Below, piece after piece: positions 1 to 7,614 of a stretch of DNA of 35,341 nt. This stretch comes from an uncultured Verrucomicrobia subdivision 3 bacterium (GTDB lineage Bacteria > Verrucomicrobiota > Verrucomicrobiia > Limisphaerales > UBA11358), in NCBI GenBank assembly GCA_903835255.1, contig CAILMI010000045.1, positions 1-35,341 of the forward strand. Direction: 5' to 3'. Made by a program: the position numbers and the translations under genes. The notes under the pieces were generated by a model. That model did not search any database. It saw only the letters and a program-made list of their open reading frames with translations, and was not told the origin of the DNA. The first letter of the stretch is position 1; each line of letters begins with the position of its first letter.

Positions 1-128
1 CCATCCACAACGACAATCTCATCCAAGTGCTGCGCCAGCGACCGGAGTGAGACCTCCAAGCGGCTCCAGTCATTATAGATCTGTAGGTAGCCCGTGATTC
101 CCTTATTCGAAGTTTTTTTAGTTGTCAT
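1..128 (-). CDS. Partial glycosyltransferase family 2-like protein (N-terminus only)
   Basis: Reading the minus strand from the ATG at 126-128 gives 42 codons that run off the left edge without a stop. The peptide contains GYLQIYNDWSRLEVSLRSL and ends in DEIVVVDG. The pattern of an N-terminal strand, a helix and then (D/E)xVVVDG is typical of the nucleotide-sugar-binding start of GT-A glycosyltransferases, so a family-2-like glycosyltransferase is inferred. The catalytic part lies outside the window. The leader upstream (129-427) is AT-rich and would hold its promoter. The assignment rests on a short stretch; another GT-A-like nucleotidyltransferase cannot be excluded. Confidence 0.55.
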   Translation of the reverse strand, partial: MTTKKTSNKGITGYLQIYNDWSRLEVSLRSLAQHLDEIVVVD

Positions 129-427
129 AGCTAACTTTATGCTAACTTTATGGCCTGCAGTGAAAACTTTATTGACTTATAAATCGTGTGAATAACTGAA
201 ATCGAATTTCAATGTATTAAATATTATTATTTTTTCACTCAATGTCTATATTGCATATTTGCATTTTGGCACTTAAGCGCCCGATGGCGTCCTTGGCGGT
301 TTAATTTCCTCTTCTGTCATTCCTGTTCCTTCGTTTCTCAGTTTTCGTCTGAATAATGGGGTGCAGCGTCACGCTGGCTTGGCGAATCATGCGGACTGCA
401 GGGGGCTGGCTAAGCAGAGTTGTTTGT
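129..427. other. AT-rich intergenic region
   Basis: No coding sequence is supported here. The stretch about 130-270 is strikingly AT-rich compared with the GC-rich genes around it, and is probably the promoter and leader region of the minus-strand glycosyltransferase. An 11-base unit, GCTAACTTTAT, is tandemly repeated at 130-140 and 141-151, directly upstream of that gene's ATG. A perfect inverted repeat CAGCGT-C-ACGCTG lies at 364-376, near the 3' end of the GH20 gene. Confidence 0.5.
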
Positions 428-2188
428 TTAGGAGCCCTGATAATCCTGAATCCGCCATTTCAAGAACGGCGAACAGTGTTTTGGCGTGCCTTTGTTCCGC
501 AATGGCCAGCAGGCATTGAAATCCTTATCCAGCTCTCGCAATTCCCTAATTCCGCGCTTCGCCATCTGTTTGGCCACGCTGGATTTCCCCTCCCGGACAG
601 CCTGTTGCCACAGCATGAACTGGCAGGATTGTTCCGCCATTCGCGCCGCCAGATCCAGTTCCCCAGTCAGTAATTTTCCCGAGCGGGAATACGGCTTGGC
701 TCGGTTCAGGGCGGCCCGTTGCTGCCGGATCTCCTTGAGTGTGGTCAGGATTTTTTGGGGGGAGATTTGGGCGGCCCATTTCAGCCCGTTCCGGCAAAAC
801 AGCTCGCGATCTTCGGGGCGGGGTGCGGCGAGAGCCGTGCCCAGAGGGGTTTCGTTTGGTGCCTTAATCCCCAGTCGACGATGGGCCAGGCCCAGCCGCC
901 AACCGGCGTCGGCCATCTGACCGGTGGGATCTTCGAATACATCGCGGCTTAAGGCGGCGCGGATCTTTTTTTCCTCCAGTGACTGGGAGTTCCAGGCCAG
1001 GGCGGCCCCCGCAGCAAACAGCGGCCAGCTCACGGCGAGCGGCTGGGGATGACCTCCGTCGCCCCAATCGGTGTTCAGATAGCCGAGGGCGCCCCCCTTT
1101 TTTCCGGCCTGGGCGGCCGCGCGCAGATTGGCCAGCGCGTTGTCATGCCGGCCAATCAACGTCTGCCACGTGGAGGTGCCAGGACAGACATAAAAGGGAA
1201 TCCCGGCCTTGGCAAATTGCGCGACCTCCTTTGCGAACGGATGATCTGCCTCATAACCCCAGTTCAATGCAATCACGCCCTGGGGCAGTTCCCTGACGAG
1301 TTTCGGATATTTCAGGAGGATATCTCCCCAGAACATCATTCGCTTTTTTCGGGTGGCAACCTGGCGATGAATTTTTTTTAGAAAGTCTAAATAGACGCGA
1401 CCCCTGCCTTTGGCGTCACACACTTTGCGGCTCTGGCCCTTGCCGAGGTCCCAGGTTTCGTCGCCGCCGATGTTAAAAAAATCGCTCGAGAAATTCGGGA
1501 GGAGCTCGTCGTAGAGCCCGCGCAGGAAGGGCAGGGTGCCGGGATGGGTCGGGGCCAGCGTGGTCGGTCGGCGCAGGAAATCTTTCGTCTCAGCCTCGTA
1601 GGGCTCGGACAATTCCCCCAGCTTTTTCAAGCGTGGATGTTCCAGGAACTGCCGGAGGTGGCCGAAGGAATTCTGGTTGGGGACCAGATCGATGCCGAGT
1701 TCACGGCAGCGCCGGTCGAGCGTCCGGATTTCGGCGCCTGTCAGTGCGCCCCAGCCCTTCCAGACGGACTTGAATTTTTTGTAGGCAAAGGTGTGTTCGG
1801 TGTAGAGCTGCAGCTCGTTTATTTTGAAATCGGCCAGCCGCTCGGCGAGATCCAGCAGAGTTTTCAGCGTGGGCACCCGGCCGCGCGAGATGTCCAGCAT
1901 CACGCCGCGGCGCGCAAAGTCTGGCCGGTCGCGGATCCACAGGCAGGGCAGGCGTCGGCCGTATTCGCGCAGCAATTGGCGCAGGGTTGCCGAGGCCGCC
2001 CGCAGGCCACCGGTTTCCCGGTAGGCAATCTCAATGCCGGTTTTTGAAATTGTCAGCGCATAGCCCTCGGGATGATTGGTCGCGGAAGCAGTGCGGACCA
2101 CTCGAATCGAGTCCAGCGGCCGGCGCCGTGGCAAAAGAAAAATCCCCGGGCGCCTCCGGAGCGAACGGGGGGTGGGAACCAAATTCAT
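428..2188 (-). CDS. Glycoside hydrolase family 20 (beta-N-acetylhexosaminidase-like)
   Basis: The 586-residue product is inferred to remove terminal GlcNAc/GalNAc-type sugars from glycans by the substrate-assisted mechanism of GH20. The N-terminal part (about 1-90) resembles the GH20b alpha/beta domain. The TIM barrel starts near RRGVMLDISRGRVPTL, and FNIGGDETWDLG carries the family's catalytic Asp-Glu pair at about residues 243-244. A later conserved tryptophan-rich barrel segment (MMFWGDILLKYP) is also visible. No signal peptide is evident, so it may act in the cytoplasm. The ATG at 2188 is preferred over an in-frame TTG at 2194. It starts about 9 bases after the leuD-like stop, so the two genes are probably cotranscribed, although their functions are unrelated. 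The exact substrate is not determined. Confidence 0.85.
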   Translation of the reverse strand: MNLVPTPRSLRRRPGIFLLPRRRPLDSIRVVRTASATNHPEGYALTISKTGIEIAYRETGGLRAASATLRQLLREYGRRLPCLWIRDRPDFARRGVMLDISRGRVPTLKTLLDLAERLADFKINELQLYTEHTFAYKKFKSVWKGWGALTGAEIRTLDRRCRELGIDLVPNQNSFGHLRQFLEHPRLKKLGELSEPYEAETKDFLRRPTTLAPTHPGTLPFLRGLYDELLPNFSSDFFNIGGDETWDLGKGQSRKVCDAKGRGRVYLDFLKKIHRQVATRKKRMMFWGDILLKYPKLVRELPQGVIALNWGYEADHPFAKEVAQFAKAGIPFYVCPGTSTWQTLIGRHDNALANLRAAAQAGKKGGALGYLNTDWGDGGHPQPLAVSWPLFAAGAALAWNSQSLEEKKIRAALSRDVFEDPTGQMADAGWRLGLAHRRLGIKAPNETPLGTALAAPRPEDRELFCRNGLKWAAQISPQKILTTLKEIRQQRAALNRAKPYSRSGKLLTGELDLAARMAEQSCQFMLWQQAVREGKSSVAKQMAKRGIRELRELDKDFNACWPLRNKGTPKHCSPFLKWRIQDYQGS

Positions 2189-2197
2189 GGGCAAAGA

Positions 2198-2746
2198 CTA
2201 CTTCGCGATCATCCCGCTCTGGCGCGCAAAGTTGAACAGACCGCCGGCGTCCACCACGGGTCGCACGTCCCCGAGCGGTTTGAAGGCGTATACCTTGCCG
2301 GTGGCTTGGGCGGTGACGGTGGCGGCATCGAGATCCACCGTGACCACATCCCCCGTCTTCAGGACGTCACAGAGGCGGTCGGCGATTTCGCAGGGATACA
2401 ATTCACCGGTGGCGACACAATTGCGGAAGAAGATGCGAGCGAAGCTCTCGGCCAGGACGAGTTGGCAGTTTGCTGAGCCCAAGGCAATGGGGGCATGTTC
2501 CCGCGAGCTGCCGCAGCCGAAATTCCTGCCGCCGACGAGGATCGGATAGTCGCTGTCGAGCTGGCCGTCCTTGACAAAGCGGACCGGATAGAGGGAGTGG
2601 GGTAATCCGTCCATTGCATGGCTGCCGAGCTTCTCGTATTCCTCGGGGATGGTGGGCACGAGGTTCAAAAACTGTGCGGAGATGATCTGGTCGGTGTCGA
2701 TGTTATCGCGCACGACGTAAACGGGGCCGGTGAATACACTTTGCAT
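2198..2746 (-). CDS. leuD: 3-isopropylmalate dehydratase small subunit-like protein
   Basis: This is the swivel-domain subunit of the aconitase superfamily. With a large [4Fe-4S] subunit it would isomerise isopropylmalate in leucine synthesis or a related hydroxyacid. The signatures NIDTDQIISAQFL near the start and GRNFGCGSSREHAP in the middle are diagnostic, followed by LAESFARIFFRN. Length (182 residues from the ATG at 2746) fits the stand-alone small subunit; an in-frame TTG at 2782 would add 12 residues. No large subunit (leuC) is present on either side. It precedes the GH20 gene and is divergent from the metal ATPase gene. Homoaconitase-like or dimethylmalate dehydratase-like small subunits share these motifs, so the substrate is uncertain. 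Confidence 0.85.
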   Translation of the reverse strand: MQSVFTGPVYVVRDNIDTDQIISAQFLNLVPTIPEEYEKLGSHAMDGLPHSLYPVRFVKDGQLDSDYPILVGGRNFGCGSSREHAPIALGSANCQLVLAESFARIFFRNCVATGELYPCEIADRLCDVLKTGDVVTVDLDAATVTAQATGKVYAFKPLGDVRPVVDAGGLFNFARQSGMIAK

Positions 2747-2930
2747 GGGGAGGATGTTGCCGCGTGTCGCGCGGGTTTTCAACCAGATTTCATCGTCAAC
2801 GCACGGGCTGGTTTGAACCGGCCACTGGGAGCCAGGGGCTTCGCTCGCTTTCCCGCCGTGGGCCTCGCCGGCGTCGCGCTTGTGCTGATACCTTGGCTGG
2901 GTTAATATTTTCCGCCAGGGCTTTGCTTAT

Positions 2931-5258
2931 ATGAACGTTAAATTCCAAAACAATACCGCCGCGCCCGGGACCTGCCTTGCGCGTTCGGTGCTGGAGGTGC
3001 TGAGCCGGGAGCCGACGCTTGAGGCCGTCAGCATCAATCCCGCGGAACAGAAGATTTCCGTTGCAACTTTGGGGCAGACTGACGTGGTGCGGCTCAGTCA
3101 GCAGCTGACAGAACGCTTGGAGTCGGCCCGGACGGCGCCCCCTGAATTGCGCTGCGCGTTGCTGGAAGGAGCGAGTCATTGCGGCGGTTGCTCCGCGCCA
3201 CTCACGCCGGAGGAATTGCGACGCATTGTCATCCGGCAGGAGGGGGCCATCACTACCATCGCGCGGGTCACTTGTCCGACCGCACCAAAATTCTGGCGCT
3301 GGCGTGATTTCCCGCTGCCCCGCATCCGGCCGCGCACCGTGGTGCTCGAGGAAACCGACGAGGCGCATGAGGGGGAATGGAAACTGCAGCTGGTCGCCGC
3401 TATCCTGTGCGGCGGGTTCGGGCTGCTCACTCTGGGGCTGCCGGAGCCGTTCAAGGTGCCGGCGTTTGTGGTCGCCTACCTTGCCGGCGGGTTTTATCCG
3501 GCGGAGGAGGTCTGGGAGCGCCTGAAAAAACGCGTGCTGGATGTGCACTTCCTCATGATCGCGGTGGCTGTGGGGGCGGCCTGTATCGGGGCGTGGGCGG
3601 AAGGCGCGACTCTGCTATTCCTCTTTTCATTTTCGGGGGCGCTGGAGCATTACGCGCTGGGACGCACGCAAAAGGAGATCCGCTCCCTGTTCCGCGCCGC
3701 GCCCAAAACCGCCACGGCCTTGGACGCCCACGGCAATGAAACCGAAATCGCTGTGGAAACGATCCGCTCCGGCGACCGCCTGATGATCAAGCCCGGCGCC
3801 CAGTTTCCGGTGGATGCGGAGATTGCCCGGGGCGCGACCGCCGCGGACGAATCCAACCTCACGGGCGAGGCCGCCCCGGTGGAGAAATCCGTCGGCGACA
3901 CCGCGCTGGCCGGCACCCTCAATCTGTGGGGTGCCGTGGAGGTCATCGTCACCCGGCCCGCCGCCGAAAGCGCGCTTCAAAAGATCATCACCCTCATCCG
4001 GGAGGCGCAGCAACAGAAGGCCCCCTCGCAGCAGTTTGCCGACAAGTTCAGCACCTATTACACCTACGGCGTTCTGGGGCTTTCGCTCGCCATGTTTTTT
4101 GTGTGGCATTACGCATTGAATCTCCCGGCGTTCACTTCCGCCGAGGGCGTGCAGAGCGCCTTTTATCGCACGATGACGCTGCTGGTCGTCTCCTCCCCCT
4201 GTGCCCTGGTGCTTTCCATCCCATCCGCTGTGCTGGCGGCCATTGCCTGGAGCGCGCGGCATGGGATCCTCTTTCGCGGTGGCGCAGCGGTGGAAAAACT
4301 GGCTGCCGTCGATGTGGTCTGTCTCGACAAGACCGGGACGCTGACCACGGGCGAGCTGCGCGTGGCGCAGGTGGAAAGTTTTCCGCCGGGCCGCGAAACG
4401 GAAATCGCCCAGTTGGCCTATTCGCTGGATAAATTCTCCACCCATCCACTCGCCCGCGCCATCACCCGCTATGGGAAACAGAGCGGGTTGCAGACCCTCC
4501 CGCTGACGGAATTTGAATCCGTCACCGGCATGGGGCTGCGCGCTCGGGAGGCAGGCGGGGAATGCCGGCTGGGCCGCCGCGAATGGCTGGCTCAGGGCGA
4601 CTGGACCGCAGTGATGAATGCCGTCCCCGCCACCGCCGCTGGCTTTTCTGAGGTGTGGACCGGCCGCGGAGACTTGCTGGGCCGGATTATTTTGCGCGAC
4701 GACATTCGGCCGCAGGCTGCCGGGGTGCTGGCCGCGCTGCGCGCCGAGGGCCTGCGCAGCGTGGTTCTCACAGGCGACCGCGCGGCAGCCGCGGAGCATC
4801 TCCGCCACGAATTGGGTTTGGAGGATGTGCGCGCCGAGTTAAAGCCGGAGGAAAAAGTGGCCGCCATCCGGGAGCTGACACGACAGGGGAAACGCGTCGC
4901 GATGGTGGGCGATGGAGTGAATGACGCCCCCAGCCTGGCGGTGGCCTACATCGGCGTGGCCATGGGAGCGCGGGGTTCTGACGCCGCCCTGGAACAGGCC
5001 GACGTGGTCCTCATGCATGACCGCCTGGAAAATTTTCTCGCCGCCTTCCGGCTGAGCCAGCGGGCGCAGCGGATTATCCGTCAGAATCTCGTTCTCTCTC
5101 TGGGCACCGTCGCCGTGTTGGTCGTGATGGCCCTGCTCGGAAAAATCCCGCTGACCCTCGGCGTCATTGGCCACGAAGGGAGCACCGTGGTGGTAGTGAT
5201 GAATAGCCTGCGGCTGCTGTTTGGTAAGAATGAAGTTTTCAAATCCAAGCCGTCCTGA
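2931..5258 (+). CDS. Heavy-metal-translocating P1B-type ATPase (SPC/HEG class)
   Basis: This 775-residue inner-membrane pump should export a divalent transition metal using ATP. Visible P-type landmarks are TGEA in the actuator domain (about 311), phosphorylation motif DKTGTLT (D466), THPLA of the nucleotide-binding domain (about 504-508) and GDGVNDAPSLA in the hinge. The ion-site motif is SPC (422-424) rather than CPC, and the last helices carry HEGST (about 748-752). That pair marks the P1B-4 (CoaT/ZosA-like) class, linked to Co, Zn, Fe or Cd. The N-terminus shows a weak ferredoxin-like domain and a CGGC pair (84-87) instead of the usual GMxCxxC. The start is the ATG at 2931, with no clear ribosome-binding site. 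No metal regulator is adjacent. Confidence 0.9.
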   Translation: MNVKFQNNTAAPGTCLARSVLEVLSREPTLEAVSINPAEQKISVATLGQTDVVRLSQQLTERLESARTAPPELRCALLEGASHCGGCSAPLTPEELRRIVIRQEGAITTIARVTCPTAPKFWRWRDFPLPRIRPRTVVLEETDEAHEGEWKLQLVAAILCGGFGLLTLGLPEPFKVPAFVVAYLAGGFYPAEEVWERLKKRVLDVHFLMIAVAVGAACIGAWAEGATLLFLFSFSGALEHYALGRTQKEIRSLFRAAPKTATALDAHGNETEIAVETIRSGDRLMIKPGAQFPVDAEIARGATAADESNLTGEAAPVEKSVGDTALAGTLNLWGAVEVIVTRPAAESALQKIITLIREAQQQKAPSQQFADKFSTYYTYGVLGLSLAMFFVWHYALNLPAFTSAEGVQSAFYRTMTLLVVSSPCALVLSIPSAVLAAIAWSARHGILFRGGAAVEKLAAVDVVCLDKTGTLTTGELRVAQVESFPPGRETEIAQLAYSLDKFSTHPLARAITRYGKQSGLQTLPLTEFESVTGMGLRAREAGGECRLGRREWLAQGDWTAVMNAVPATAAGFSEVWTGRGDLLGRIILRDDIRPQAAGVLAALRAEGLRSVVLTGDRAAAAEHLRHELGLEDVRAELKPEEKVAAIRELTRQGKRVAMVGDGVNDAPSLAVAYIGVAMGARGSDAALEQADVVLMHDRLENFLAAFRLSQRAQRIIRQNLVLSLGTVAVLVVMALLGKIPLTLGVIGHEGSTVVVVMNSLRLLFGKNEVFKSKPS

Positions 5259-5363
5259 TTCCCTTCCGAGGATCCATCGGTGTCGTAGAATATGCTCCCG
5301 ACACGGGGAGAGGCAGCCTGGTTTACCCCCTCCGGCTTGAACCCGAATTCCAAAATGAGGTAG

Positions 5364-5415
5364 GGACGGCAGCGCTGCGCCGTCCTCCGAGTCGCCGAGC
5401 GAAGCGCCAGGCGAC
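5364..5415. repeat. Two adjacent hairpins (REP-like element)
   Basis: GGACGGC at 5364-5370 pairs with GCCGTCC at 5379-5385 around the loop AGCGCTGC. GTCGCC at 5391-5396 pairs with GGCGAC at 5410-5415 around a 13-base loop. Two GC-rich hairpins side by side in an intergenic region resemble a bacterial interspersed extragenic palindromic element. Copies elsewhere in the genome would be needed to confirm a repeat family. Confidence 0.5.
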
Positions 5416-5541
5416 GAATCGCGTGGGGCAGCGCGTGAATCCGGGCATAATTGGTTCCTCTCCCTCCGCGCGGGCGGGGACAATGCAGCGCGCTATCCCT
5501 CTCCATTTTCCGCAACGACCCGCTTCGGGATTTGTCTTGAA

Positions 5542-5565
5542 CTCGCCCCTCCCCAGAAGGGCGAG
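5542..5565. repeat. GC-rich inverted repeat
   Basis: CTCGCCC at 5542-5548 pairs perfectly with GGGCGAG at 5559-5565 around a 10-base loop. It lies about 40 bases beyond the stop codon of the minus-strand AraC gene and could help end that transcript. It could equally belong to the hairpin cluster upstream. Confidence 0.4.
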
Positions 5566-5603
5566 GCGCCGTTCCGGAACGCCCCCGGGAAAGCGATTGT
5601 GTT

Positions 5604-6479
5604 TCAGGTTAGGATCGACTGCTCGCGATAGCGTGTGGGAGAAAGGCCCAGGATGCGCTTGAATACACGGTTGAAATGGGTCAGGGATTGGAATCCGGCT
5701 TCATAGGCGATTTCCGTCACGCGCAGATGCGGATTGAGCAGGAGGCTTTTGGCCCGCTCGATGCGGAGTCGGGACAGATAATCGGTGAAATTGATGCCGG
5801 TTCCCTTCTTAAATATTTTGCAGAAGTAAAACTTGCTGGTGTGGACCGATTTGGCGACCTGTTCCAGCGACAACTCCTCGCCCTGATGATCAGCGATATA
5901 TTGTTTGGCCTTGGTGATGAGCGGCGGTTCGCTGTGCTGACTTTGAACGACGAGTTGATTGCCTAGCAGGGACAGGTGCTCGGCAAAAATCGACAGGAGT
6001 TTCAATGCCGATTGATGCTGCCGTTCCGTCAGGACGCGCGTTCCAAAATAAGTGCGGCGCAGCGTGGCTTCATCAGACTCAACCCCCCAGCCCGCCACCA
6101 GTTTTCTAACGTGGGAAAACTGTGCCTCGGTCGGCTTTTTACAGAACACCTGGCCGGTTGTCAGAAAACCGATCAGCCGCTCGCCCAGCCGGACTGGCAC
6201 CGCGAAGTCGCAAATGCCGGTGGGGCTGGTGACGGATTGGGGGCCCCGCGTGGCGGTTTCCGAGAGCTGCTGCTGCGCTTGCAGAGACGCGGTGCAGGCG
6301 CCGCTTTTCTGTGTCACCAAGGCGCAGAACGGATTTTCAAAACGTTTTCCGTGAAAGGGGAGCTGCCAGGATTCCACCGGCCGCAACGCCACGGGCAGGC
6401 CGGTCATCTCGCTGTAGGCGCTCTCATATTCCTGATACAGCGTTGACTCAGCCAGGACTTCAATCAGTGTTTTGTTCAT
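5604..6479 (-). CDS. PocR-domain AraC-family transcriptional regulator
   Basis: The 291-residue protein has two parts. Residues about 5-165 look like a PocR sensory domain: a bacterial ligand-binding PAS-like fold with conserved cysteines in NPFCALVTQKSGACTASLQ and TGICDFAVPV, followed by GFLTTGQVF. The last 100 residues form an AraC/XylS double helix-turn-helix, with LSLEQVAKSVHTSKFYFCKI as the first and RVTEIAYEAGFQSLTHFNRV as the second. PocR domains are known from regulators of propanediol utilisation and related carbon use; the ligand here is unknown. The ATG at 6479 is chosen over an upstream GTG (6593), because the 38 extra residues are low-complexity and the domain begins just after the ATG. 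It follows the CNB-domain gene by about 150 bases on the same strand. Confidence 0.85.
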   Translation of the reverse strand: MNKTLIEVLAESTLYQEYESAYSEMTGLPVALRPVESWQLPFHGKRFENPFCALVTQKSGACTASLQAQQQLSETATRGPQSVTSPTGICDFAVPVRLGERLIGFLTTGQVFCKKPTEAQFSHVRKLVAGWGVESDEATLRRTYFGTRVLTERQHQSALKLLSIFAEHLSLLGNQLVVQSQHSEPPLITKAKQYIADHQGEELSLEQVAKSVHTSKFYFCKIFKKGTGINFTDYLSRLRIERAKSLLLNPHLRVTEIAYEAGFQSLTHFNRVFKRILGLSPTRYREQSILT

Positions 6480-6629
6480 ATGGTTGGTCCCTGCATTCCT
6501 CCCCGCTCCACGCGCGTTCCGACACGGTCTGTGGGGATGGCAGAATAGATGGGGGCGGGGCGGGGCGGCAATCCGTCGCGGGCCCGATTGCACCCCTGAT
6601 CATATGACTAGAGTGGCTAGTGGTAAGGC

Positions 6630-7118
6630 TTAGGGTGACGGGGTTCCGGCTTGTTTCAAAAGCTGCCGGCGAGTGGCCTGCAGGCGTTCGATTAGCACGG
6701 CGGTCGTCCGTTTCATCAGTTCGTAGCCGAGCGTGTGATCCTCCTCGCAGAGTTCGCGCACCCGCGTGCCATAAATGAAGATGCTTTGAGTGGGTTTCAC
6801 TGCGCGCGCATCGAAGCGCCAAAAATGCGGCGGGATCAGCCAGGACCAGCCTAGGACATCGCCGGCGCCGAGCGTCTGCACCCGGGTGGCGCCGCCCCCG
6901 TCCGTCCGGCTGGGAGATTCCAGCGCCACTTCTCCTTCGAGCAGGAGATAAAAGCGGTTGGCCAATTCCCCCTCGCGAAAGATGATCTGACCGGCGGGAA
7001 ATTCAATCGGCATGGCCTGGTGGGACAGCTGATCCAATTGAGGTTCGGACAACCCTTTGAAAAAGGGGTGCGCCGCGAGGAGGGGGGTGATGGTTTGCAT
7101 GTTTTTTCTCGTTGGCAT
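6630..7118 (-). CDS. Stand-alone cyclic nucleotide-binding domain protein (Crp-like, no HTH)
   Basis: The product of about 162 residues is essentially one CNB (Crp/Fnr-type) beta-roll. HPFFKGLSEPQLDQLSHQA begins the domain, followed by PAGQIIFREGELANRFYLLL, GEVAL, and LGAGDVLGWSWL in the ligand-pocket region. A helix follows, but there is no helix-turn-helix domain, so it is not a complete Crp-type regulator. It could be a small sensory or anchoring protein that responds to a nucleotide or redox signal. Two start codons are possible, ATG 7118 and ATG 7100. The open frame extends to 7535, but the upstream part has no recognisable protein character. It lies upstream of the AraC regulator and may be cotranscribed with it. 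Confidence 0.7.
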   Translation of the reverse strand: MPTRKNMQTITPLLAAHPFFKGLSEPQLDQLSHQAMPIEFPAGQIIFREGELANRFYLLLEGEVALESPSRTDGGGATRVQTLGAGDVLGWSWLIPPHFWRFDARAVKPTQSIFIYGTRVRELCEEDHTLGYELMKRTTAVLIERLQATRRQLLKQAGTPSP

Positions 7119-7614
7119 CTCACAGTCCCGCCGCGGGGCCTCTCCGCACCCCTCTCTCTGGAATCTTTGAAACAATCCCCCCAGGTGCTGCACGGTTTCC
7201 CCAAAAAATTCCCGGCAAACTGACTTCCTAATTGTTAAGAGAACGTGCCGGCCGGTTTTATATTGCCCCAGTGCCTCATCCGTCCAACTCGGTGAGGCTA
7301 GTTCGCTCCTGTTATGTCTGCCCGCCGTTTTTTGCCGGACCCACCTCATTTCTTGTCCACGCTGGGACGGAGAAGGCATCCGTCCGGCCGCGACAGGCGG
7401 ACAGCCTTCCGAGTTATCTCTTTCCTTGGAAGAGATTCGACCTGCTGAAATAATGACCTCCAAATGCACCCGTCCTTTTTTATGAAATGACGTGTGGGCT
7501 GGCCAGCGGGCGTCCTGCCGGGGTGTCGGAGTCAACTGACTAGGGATCGCAGAGCTCGGATTTTGCCTTATCTTTGCGCTTTGAACTTCCGCCGAGGGGT
7601 TCTAGCCTGATGCC
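7119..7614. other. Intergenic region between CNB-domain gene and hisA
   Basis: This gap separates two divergently transcribed genes and should hold both promoters. An open frame on the minus strand (7119-7535) continues upstream of the CNB-domain gene. Its product is Arg/Ser/Gly-rich with no recognisable domain, so I do not call it coding. A perfect hairpin, GGACGGA (7365-7371) with TCCGTCC (7379-7385), sits in the middle. No riboswitch class was recognised. Confidence 0.4.

Larger units (their letters stand above)
5259..5603. other. Gene-free intergenic region with clustered hairpins
   Basis: No gene is supported between the metal ATPase and the convergent AraC regulator. The stretch holds at least three inverted repeats, listed separately at 5364-5385, 5391-5415 and 5542-5565, and the perfect palindrome GTTCCGGAAC at 5571-5580. 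Short ORFs here are rich in Arg and Pro and look like translated repeat sequence. One or more hairpins may act as terminators for the convergent genes, but none has a clear T tract. Confidence 0.55.

Noticed and set aside
3627-4808. Long minus-strand open frame of 393 codons within the metal ATPase gene
   Set aside because: It is antisense to a well-supported P-type ATPase, is rich in Gly, Arg and His, and has no domain character; high GC makes such frames common.
7340-7400. Hairpin-rich stretch considered as a riboswitch
   Set aside because: No known riboswitch consensus or conserved core could be recognised, and the distance to either start codon is large.
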